The translations under genes and the position numbers were made by a program. A stretch of 7,156 bases of DNA. Origin: Agromyces sp. (GTDB lineage Bacteria > Actinomycetota > Actinomycetes > Actinomycetales > Microbacteriaceae). Location of the stretch: contig JAPSJU010000099.1 in NCBI GenBank assembly GCA_031178025.1, positions 1 through 7,156 on the forward strand. Reading direction: 5' to 3'. Positions 1-5,369 of this stretch are shown here, one piece after another. Position 1 is the first letter of the stretch; the number at the start of each line of letters is the position of its first letter. The notes beneath the pieces were generated by a model that saw only the letters and a program-made list of their open reading frames with translations, did no database searches and was not told the origin of the DNA.

Positions 1-439
1 GCTCGGCATCGCGGGCATGATCGTGCTCGGTGCCGCGCTGCTCGTCAGCCCGTTCCTGGCGGTCATCGTGGCGAAGCTGCGCCGGCGACGACTCCGCCGC
101 CATGCGCCGACACCGGTCGAGCGCATCGAGGGCGGCTGGCAGGAGTTCACCGACACCGCGGCGGACTTCGGCTATCCGATCCGCGCGAATGCGACCCGAT
201 CCGAGCAGGCGGCGACCGTCGGCGGACTGGCTCCCCTCGTGCTCGCCGCGGTCGTCGATCGCTCGGTCTTCGCTCCCGACGGCCCAGCGGAGGACGACGA
301 CGCCCGCGTCTGGGTCGCGGTCGATGAGCTGGCCGAGCGCCTCGCCGCATCCCGCACGCGCCGCGAGCGTCTCCGTGCCGCGATCTCGCTGTCGTCCCTC
401 GGCGGGTACGCTGTGACGCGGAGAGGAGCCACGCCGTGA
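1..439 (+). CDS. Transglutaminase (TgpA-type) membrane protein, C-terminal fragment
   Basis: The reading frame is open from the first complete codon (base 2) to TGA at 437-439, so only the last ~145 residues are present and the true start lies upstream. The fragment opens with one hydrophobic segment (residues ~1-24, rich in L/V/I/A) followed by a basic stop-transfer stretch (KLRRRRLRRH). After it comes a soluble tail that begins IEGGWQEFTD, passes through an acidic turn (EDDDARVW) and ends in a helix rich in Arg and Ala. This layout, a last membrane span followed by a DUF4129-like cytoplasmic tail, is what actinobacterial TgpA-family transglutaminases carry. In such genomes they often sit beside MoxR/DUF58, FHA and FtsK/EccC genes, as here. 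The catalytic transglutaminase domain is not in the window, so the family call rests on tail similarity recalled from the family and on context. The internal ATG at 17 is not a likely start. The stop overlaps the next start by GTGA. Confidence 0.62.
   Translation, partial: LGIAGMIVLGAALLVSPFLAVIVAKLRRRRLRRHAPTPVERIEGGWQEFTDTAADFGYPIRANATRSEQAATVGGLAPLVLAAVVDRSVFAPDGPAEDDDARVWVAVDELAERLAASRTRRERLRAAISLSSLGGYAVTRRGATP
422..428 (+). promoter_or_regulatory. Ribosome binding site for the FHA gene
   Basis: AGAGGAG lies 7 bases before the GTG at 436 and is a near-perfect Shine-Dalgarno sequence. It falls inside the end of the upstream gene and supports GTG 436 as the start, giving a 4-base GTGA overlap and probable translational coupling. 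Confidence 0.75.
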
Positions 440-1023
440 CCTGCGCGATCTGCGGAGCATCGCTCCCCGAGGGTGCGATGTTCTGCGGCGAGTGCGGCAG
501 TTCGACGAGCGCGACCCCCGAGACGCGACGTCGACACGACCCGCGCCCGGGCGACACGACGATGATCGAGCGTCCGGCACGGCGTCACAGCGGGGTGATC
601 AGCATCCCCGTCGAGGGCTTCAGGGCCGCGACGCCCATCCTCGGCGCCGGGTCGACCGATCCTGCGCGAAGGTCGACGCCGGCCGAGCCCGTCACCGCTC
701 CGAGATTCGTCCTGTCCTTCAGCACGGGCGAGACGAAGACCGTCTTCGGCAGCGGCCTGATCGGGCGGAAGCCCCTCCCGCAGCCGGGAGAGGCGTTCGA
801 CCACCTGGTGCAGATCGGCGATCACTCGCTGTCCGTGTCGAAGACGCACCTGGAGTTCGGGGAACACGAGGGCGTGCTGTGGATCGCGGACCGGTTCTCG
901 GCGAACGGGACCCTCGTGCGGCGCCCCGACGACGGCGCGGTGCGCTGCGAGCCGGGCCGACGCTATCTGGTTCCGCGCGGCAGTCGCGTGGAACTCGCCG
1001 AGCAGTTCTTCACGGTCCGCTGA
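436..1023 (+). CDS. Zinc-ribbon and FHA domain signalling protein
   Basis: This 195-residue cytoplasmic protein has no signal peptide or membrane span. Residues 3-20 form a zinc ribbon with two CxxC pairs (C3/C6 and C17/C20). Residues ~28-88 are a Pro/Arg/Thr-rich linker that looks disordered. Residues ~90-195 are a forkhead-associated domain with the expected phosphothreonine-site pattern: G110-R111, S135-x-x-H138 and N157-G158. FHA domains bind phosphothreonine on partner proteins, so the likely role is to link Ser/Thr kinase signalling to the membrane neighbours. The linker has a DTTMIE motif (D40-T41-T42), reminiscent of the ETT phosphorylation motif of GarA-type FHA proteins. The GTG start is supported by AGAGGAG 7 bases upstream and overlaps the previous stop. 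The next gene is an EccC/EssC-like ATPase; in Firmicutes EssC, FHA domains are fused to that ATPase. The FHA call is secure. The partner and the role in secretion are inferred. Confidence 0.88.
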   Translation: MTCAICGASLPEGAMFCGECGSSTSATPETRRRHDPRPGDTTMIERPARRHSGVISIPVEGFRAATPILGAGSTDPARRSTPAEPVTAPRFVLSFSTGETKTVFGSGLIGRKPLPQPGEAFDHLVQIGDHSLSVSKTHLEFGEHEGVLWIADRFSANGTLVRRPDDGAVRCEPGRRYLVPRGSRVELAEQFFTVR

Positions 1024-1051
1024 CGCGCTCTCCTCCTCCACATTCCGCCAT

Positions 1052-1091
1052 GACCGGCTGACCGTCGGGCATCGGCGGATCAGAGCCGGTC
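1052..1091 (+). promoter_or_regulatory. Strong RNA hairpin between the FHA and ATPase genes
   Basis: The arms GACCGGC (1052-1058) and GCCGGTC (1085-1091) pair perfectly. After a 2-base bulge (1083-1084), TGA (1059-1061) pairs with TCA (1080-1082). After a 1-base bulge (1079), 1062-1067 pairs with 1073-1078, with one G-U pair, closing a 5-base loop at 1068-1072. The total is 16 pairs in 40 bases. It begins 28 bases after the FHA stop and ends 28 bases before the ATPase start. No T-run follows, so it is not a classical intrinsic terminator. It could act as a partial terminator, an attenuator or an RNA processing or stability element. The pairing is read directly; the function is inferred. Confidence 0.5.
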
Positions 1092-1119
1092 GACGGGCGA
1101 ATGGTGATCTGCTGTCCGA

Positions 1120-4005
1120 GTGGACGTCGTCGACCCGAATGCGAGCGGCCCGGTACGCCTCGCGCTTCCGGTGCACCCCGCCGAACCGGCGACGAGCGGA
1201 TTCCCGTGGATGGCGATGCTCGCGCCGATCGTCGGGGCCGCCGGCCTGTGGCTCGTCACCGGCACGGCCATGGCGCTCGCCTTCGCCGCGCTCGGGCCGA
1301 TCGTGGCGCTCGCGTCGGTGCTCGACGGTCGCCGTCAGGCCCGCCGTATCCGGCGACGCGGCGAGGCGGAACGAGAGGAGCGCCTCACCGAGCTCCATGC
1401 GGCCATCGACGAGAGCCATCGGGTCGAACGATCCGGCGCATGGCTCGCGACGCCGGCCACGCGCCGCCGTCTCGCAGCCGACCGCCCGCTCGACTGGCGC
1501 GACGACGAACCCGGCACGGTGCTGCTCGGCAGCGGTCCGGTACCGAGCACGCTGCGCATCGACGGGCAGCCGCTCGACGGCGACGATCACGCGGTGATCC
1601 GGCACGCCGGACGCGTGGACGACGCGCCCGTCGTCGGCTCCCTCACGGGCAGTATCGGCATCGTCGGCCCATTGCCGCTCGCGCGCGCCGCCGCCCGCGC
1701 CGTGCTCCTGCAGCTCGCTCACCGGTGCCGTCCGGGACGGGTCGAGCTCCTCACGCCGTCGGCCGCCGAGTGGGCATGGGCGGCGGGCCTTCCGCACGTC
1801 GGCGGTGGCGGGGCCTGCCGGATCCTGGTCGTCGATCCGGTCGAAACGCAGGTGCTCGAGCGGCACGCGCGCGAACCTGCTGCGGTCGTCGCGCTCGCTG
1901 GAACGATCGACGAGCTGCCGGCCGCCATCGAGACGCTGGTCATCATCGAGAGCCCTCGACGTGCGCTCATCGAGGTGCGAGGGACGAGCGCCGGGCGCCG
2001 TCCCGTCGTGCCCGAGCTGCTCGGCGAGGCGGAGTCCGCCGCATGCGTCGTGCGGTTGCGTGAGGCGGCGGAGAGGGAGAACCTCGGCTCCGGCTCCCCG
2101 AGCCTGCCGCGGCGGCTCGCGCTCGCAGACCTCGCCCAGTCCGCCTGCGCACCGGAGACCCGCTCCTCCCTCCGTGCCGCCGTCGGCATGAGCTCCACCG
2201 GCCGGCTCGAGCTCGACCTCGCCGGCAGGGGGCCGCACGCCATCGTCGCGGGAACGACCGGCAGTGGGAAGAGCGAGTTCCTCCTCGCGTGGATCGCGGC
2301 GATGGCCGTGTCGTACCCGCCTGACCGGGTGGCGTTCCTGCTCGTGGACTTCAAGGGCGGGGCGGCGTTCGAGCCGGTCCGCGGGCTCCCGCACGTCACC
2401 GGGATCGTCACCGATCTCGACGAGGACGAGGCCGAGCGCGCGGTGCGCAGCCTGCGCGCCGAGCTCACCCACCGGGAGTCCGTGCTGATGGCGGAGCGCG
2501 TCCGAGACATCAGCGACCTCCCGGCGGGGACCGAGCTCGCCCGCCTGGTGATCGTGCTCGACGAGTTCCAGGCCGTCATCGAGCGATTCCCCGACCTCGG
2601 GGTGGTCGTGGCCGACATCGCGGCGCGGGGACGGTCGCTCGGCATGCACCTGGTCCTCGCATCCCAGCGGCCGAACGGCGTGGTGCGCGAGCAGGTGAGC
2701 GCCAACTGCCCGATCCGCGTCTCGCTCCGGGTGATGCAGCCGGCCGACAGCCTGGCGATCGTCGGCACGGACGCAGCGGCGAGGATTCCGGCCGACGCGC
2801 CGGGCCGAGCCATTGCCGACACGGGCGACGGAGCAGTCGTCGAGTTCCAGTCGGCACAGCTCGACGAGCGAACGCTCGCGTCCCTGCGGAACGCGGGGCG
2901 GGACATGGCCCGCGCCCGCCGCCCATGGGTGGATCCGCTGCCGGCGCGCGTCACGGCCGATCTCGTCCGCCATCCGGCCGACACGGTCGACGGCGCCGTG
3001 GAGGGCATCGTCATCGGTCTGCTCGACGTGCCGGAGCGGCAGCGTCACGAGCTCGCCGCATGGTCGCCGTCGAGCGACGGCCCCCTCCTGGTCCTCGGCG
3101 CTCCGCGCAGCGGCCGCTCGACAGTGCTCGCCGCAGTCGCCCAGGGCGCTCGGGAACGAGGCATCCCCCTTCTCGAACTCGGCGGATCGCCGAGCGCGCA
3201 ATGGGACGCCCTGCACGAGACGCTGGCCGAGCTCCGGAGCGGTCGGGGAGGCGCCGTCGGCCTCCTCGTCGTCGACGATCTCGACCTGCGCTTCCGGGAC
3301 TGGCCGGACGACTACCGGCAGGCCGCGATGACGGCCCTCGAGTCGCTCATCCGCGAGGGCGCGGCAGGGGGGCTGATCGCGGCAGGATCCGCAGGCGCCG
3401 CCCATCGGCTCCCGGCGCAGCTCCGCGAGGCGTTCACCGAAGTGGCCCTGCTGCGCCACCCGAGCCGAGGCGAGCTCGTGCACGCCGGAGGAGTGGGTGA
3501 GCTGTGGCGTCCACGCGACCGACCGGGGGCAGGGCAGTGGCGGGGGCATCGCGCGCAGTTCCTCGACGCGCCTCGTGCAGCGACGGAGCCTCGCCGCGCC
3601 GCGCGAGCACGGCTGGCCATCGGCTCCGAGGTCTGGGCGGTCGTCGCCTCCTCCGTGCCATCGACGGTCGACGGAATCCGCGGGGCCGGCGTGGAGCCGA
3701 TGGTCCTCCGTCCGGGCGGCGATGCGGACATCCGCGCCGCGCTCGCCGCCCACCCCGTCGGGCCGGCCGCGCCGCTCGTGATCGTCGGGGACGTTGAGGC
3801 CTGGTCGGGGAGCTGGGCGGTCGCGGCCCTCGTTCGCGACAGCGCGACGATCGTCGTCCGAGGCGGTGCGCGGGAACTTCGGATGTTCGTCGCGCCGAGC
3901 GCCACGCTGCCGCCCCTCATCGACGAGCCCGCATCCCAGTGCTGGGTCATCGGCCCGTCCGCGACGGTTCGGCGGGCCGCCTGGCCGCCGCACCGCGGCA
4001 ACTGA
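1120..4005 (+). CDS. FtsK/SpoIIIE-type membrane ATPase, EccC/EssC-like
   Basis: This 961-residue protein resembles the ATPase motor of type VII (ESX-like) secretion systems. Two adjacent membrane spans (~28-48 and 49-68) are followed by a basic stretch. Residues ~200-565 form the first and complete ATPase domain: Walker A GTTGSGKS (378-385), the EccC-typical LVDFKGG (408-414), Walker B IVLDEF with D481/E482, ASQRPNG (514-520), and then the DSLAIVGTDAA...IP...PGRA pattern. A second ATPase domain (~640-820) is degenerate: its P-loop GAPRSGRST (660-668) has Arg666 in place of the lysine, and its Walker B reads LLVVDDLD (D719/D720). The C-terminus (~830-961) has a Walker B-like LVIVGDVEAW but no P-loop. 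EccC and EssC are usually ~1300-1500 residues, so this is a reduced form. GTG 1120 is the first start after an in-frame stop (TGA 1105-1107). It has no clear Shine-Dalgarno, but it keeps the Pro-rich segment before the first span. A chromosome-partition FtsK is unlikely: there are only two spans and no C-terminal gamma DNA-binding domain. No WXG100 substrate gene or EccB/D/E gene is visible. Confidence 0.85.
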   Translation: MDVVDPNASGPVRLALPVHPAEPATSGFPWMAMLAPIVGAAGLWLVTGTAMALAFAALGPIVALASVLDGRRQARRIRRRGEAEREERLTELHAAIDESHRVERSGAWLATPATRRRLAADRPLDWRDDEPGTVLLGSGPVPSTLRIDGQPLDGDDHAVIRHAGRVDDAPVVGSLTGSIGIVGPLPLARAAARAVLLQLAHRCRPGRVELLTPSAAEWAWAAGLPHVGGGGACRILVVDPVETQVLERHAREPAAVVALAGTIDELPAAIETLVIIESPRRALIEVRGTSAGRRPVVPELLGEAESAACVVRLREAAERENLGSGSPSLPRRLALADLAQSACAPETRSSLRAAVGMSSTGRLELDLAGRGPHAIVAGTTGSGKSEFLLAWIAAMAVSYPPDRVAFLLVDFKGGAAFEPVRGLPHVTGIVTDLDEDEAERAVRSLRAELTHRESVLMAERVRDISDLPAGTELARLVIVLDEFQAVIERFPDLGVVVADIAARGRSLGMHLVLASQRPNGVVREQVSANCPIRVSLRVMQPADSLAIVGTDAAARIPADAPGRAIADTGDGAVVEFQSAQLDERTLASLRNAGRDMARARRPWVDPLPARVTADLVRHPADTVDGAVEGIVIGLLDVPERQRHELAAWSPSSDGPLLVLGAPRSGRSTVLAAVAQGARERGIPLLELGGSPSAQWDALHETLAELRSGRGGAVGLLVVDDLDLRFRDWPDDYRQAAMTALESLIREGAAGGLIAAGSAGAAHRLPAQLREAFTEVALLRHPSRGELVHAGGVGELWRPRDRPGAGQWRGHRAQFLDAPRAATEPRRAARARLAIGSEVWAVVASSVPSTVDGIRGAGVEPMVLRPGGDADIRAALAAHPVGPAAPLVIVGDVEAWSGSWAVAALVRDSATIVVRGGARELRMFVAPSATLPPLIDEPASQCWVIGPSATVRRAAWPPHRGN

Positions 4006-4042
4006 AAGCGTCGGCCCCGACCGGTGATCGGAACTGAATCCG

Positions 4043-4086
4043 CACTCGATCTGCTCCGAAATTAACGATTCGGACATGATCGCGTG
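4043..4086. repeat. 44-base imperfect dyad upstream of potD
   Basis: Three pairs of arms share one centre (4064/4065). CAC 4043-4045 matches GTG 4084-4086, CGATC 4047-4051 matches GATCG 4078-4082, and TCCGAA 4055-4060 matches TTCGGA 4069-4074. This gives 14 matched positions out of 18 per arm around an AT-rich centre of 8 bases. It lies 37 bases after the ATPase stop and 68 bases before the potD start. It could be an operator for the transport operon, or a hairpin terminator for module 1, though no T-run follows on either strand. The symmetry is read directly; the role is inferred. Confidence 0.5.
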
Positions 4087-4112
4087 AATGTCGCCGCGCA
4101 GTGTGGCAGTAT
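4084..4112 (+). promoter_or_regulatory. Weak candidate promoter for the pot operon
   Basis: GTGAAT (4084-4089) as a -35 box and CAGTAT (4107-4112) as a -10 box are separated by an ideal 17 bases. Each matches only 3 of 6 consensus positions, but the key A2 and T6 of the -10 box are present. The transcript would start near 4119 and have a leader of about 36 bases. The -35 box overlaps the right edge of the dyad at 4043-4086, which would suit repression. An alternative -10 is CATGAT (4075-4080), but it has no good -35. This is a guess from position and spacing. Confidence 0.25.
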
Positions 4113-4145
4113 CGATCCACCCCTAGCACGTGCTGCGAACCGAAT

Positions 4146-4149
4146 GGAG
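4146..4149 (+). promoter_or_regulatory. Ribosome binding site deciding the potD start
   Basis: GGAG is followed by 5 bases and then GTG at 4155. It favours this start over the further-upstream GTG at 4101, which has no such signal. A second candidate, AGGA (4177-4180), lies 4 bases before the in-frame ATG at 4185, so the start is probable and not certain. Confidence 0.55.
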
Positions 4150-4154
4150 TTCCC

Positions 4155-5369
4155 GTGACCGCTCGGCCCCTTCCCCAGGACCCGATGATCCGTTCCCTGA
4201 TCGCGCGGGCGCAACGGGCGCAACTGAATCGACGCACACTCCTCACGGGTGCCGGTGCCGGCGCATCCGCCCTCGCGCTCGCCGCCTGCTCCACCGGGGG
4301 CGGCCAGGCGAAGCCGACGCCCGCCGCGGACGAATCAGCGACGGACAAGACGCTCAACTGGGCGAACTGGGCGGCGTACATCGACGAGGATGACGCGGGC
4401 GAGTACCCCACCCTGCGCGCATTCGAGGAGGAGACGGGGATCTCGGTGAACTACGAGGTCGCCGTCGACGACAACAACACCTACTACGGCAAGGTCAAGG
4501 ACCAGCTCGCACTGGGGCAGGACATCGGGGCCGACCTCGTCTGCCTCACCGACTGGATGGTGAGCCGCTGGATCCGCTTCGGCTACACGCAGGAGCTCGA
4601 CCACGGCAACATCCCCAACATCGCCAACCTCGCGCCGGCACTGCAGGATCCCGACTTCGATCCGGGTCGCGAATTCTCGCTCCCATGGCAGGGCGGCTTC
4701 GCCGGCATCTGCTGGAACAAGGAGGCGATCCCCGGTGGCCTGGCCTCGGTCGACGACCTCTGGAACCCCGACCTCAAGGGCCGGGTCGGCGTCCTCTCCG
4801 AGATGCGCGACACCATGGGCCTCATCATGCTGCAGAACGGCGTCGACATCGCGGGCGACTGGGGGGACGACGAGTTCGCCGCTGCCATCGACCTGCTCCG
4901 CAAGCAGGTCGAGGACGGTCAGGTCCGCAACATCAAGGGGAACAGCTACCTCGAGGATCTCAAGAGCGAGGACACGCTCGCGGCGATCTGCTGGTCGGGT
5001 GACATCACGGTCATCAACGCGGAGGCGGGGGACAAGTGGGAGTTCGTGATCCCCGAGGCCGGCGGCACGCTCTGGAACGACAACTTCCTCGTGCCCATCG
5101 GCTCCTCCCGCAAGGCCAATGCCGAGACGCTCATGAACTACTACTACGAGCCCGAGGTCGCGGCCGAGGTCGCGGCGTGGGTGAACTACATCACCCCGGT
5201 CGTCGGCGCGAAGGAGGCCGCCGCGGCGATCGATCCCGAGCTCGCCGAGAACCAGCTCATCTTCCCCGACGAGCAGACGCTCTCCACGGCCCACATCTTC
5301 CGCGCGCTCTCCGGGGCGGAGGAACAGAAGTACCAGGCGGACTTCCAGAGCATCCTCCTGGGTGCGTGA
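4155..5369 (+). CDS. potD: Polyamine-type ABC transporter substrate-binding lipoprotein (PotD-like)
   Basis: From GTG 4155 the product has 404 residues. It has a twin-arginine signal (N25-R26-R27-T-L-L), an Ala/Gly-rich hydrophobic core and a lipobox LAAC with the lipidated Cys at 45, so it is probably exported folded by Tat and anchored on the outer face of the membrane. The mature part (~67-404) is a PotD/PotF-type bilobed binding protein, opening LNWANWAAYI. Aligned by eye to E. coli PotD, the ligand residues are kept: W72 and Y75 in the first loop, E216-M-R-D219 matching Asp168/Glu171, W280 matching Trp229, and W307-x-D309 matching Trp255/Asp257. This supports binding of a cationic polyamine such as spermidine or putrescine. 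The n-region before RR is long (25 residues) and Pro/Arg-containing; starting at ATG 4185 would shorten it to 15. The stop overlaps potA by GTGA. Polyamine specificity is well supported by motif but not proved. Confidence 0.88.
   Translation: MTARPLPQDPMIRSLIARAQRAQLNRRTLLTGAGAGASALALAACSTGGGQAKPTPAADESATDKTLNWANWAAYIDEDDAGEYPTLRAFEEETGISVNYEVAVDDNNTYYGKVKDQLALGQDIGADLVCLTDWMVSRWIRFGYTQELDHGNIPNIANLAPALQDPDFDPGREFSLPWQGGFAGICWNKEAIPGGLASVDDLWNPDLKGRVGVLSEMRDTMGLIMLQNGVDIAGDWGDDEFAAAIDLLRKQVEDGQVRNIKGNSYLEDLKSEDTLAAICWSGDITVINAEAGDKWEFVIPEAGGTLWNDNFLVPIGSSRKANAETLMNYYYEPEVAAEVAAWVNYITPVVGAKEAAAAIDPELAENQLIFPDEQTLSTAHIFRALSGAEEQKYQADFQSILLGA

Noticed and set aside
1050..1061. Three-codon ATG-ACC-GGC-TGA mini-frame at the base of the hairpin
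   Set aside because: It has no ribosome binding site and is too short to separate from chance.
1101..2063. ATG-started 320-codon + strand frame overlapping the ATPase gene
   Set aside because: It starts 19 bases before the ATPase start in another frame and is Arg/Ala/Pro-rich with no domain, whereas the 1120 frame carries membrane spans and all the ATPase motifs.
4010..4021. GTCGG-CC-CCGAC palindrome just after the ATPase stop
   Set aside because: The 2-base loop is too small for a stable hairpin and no T-run follows, so it is not called a terminator.
172..4077. A 1301-codon open frame on the - strand, antisense to module 1
   Set aside because: It crosses three well-supported + strand genes. 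It has a low-complexity Arg/Ala/Gly/Asp composition and no recognisable domain. Long antisense frames are a common by-product of G/C-ending codons in very GC-rich genes.
4101..4154. Upstream extension of potD to GTG 4101
   Set aside because: The extra 18 residues lie before a good ribosome binding site, contain two Cys, and do not look like the start of a signal peptide. The region overlaps the likely promoter.
4335..5294. A 319-codon open frame on the - strand within potD
   Set aside because: It is a mirror of the strong codon bias of potD, with repetitive Val/Leu/Asp/Arg content and no motif.
5036..5365. Upstream extension of the potA frame into potD
   Set aside because: The extended part is Arg/Gly/His-rich nonsense overlapping the conserved C-terminus of PotD. 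The ABC domain begins only after 5366.
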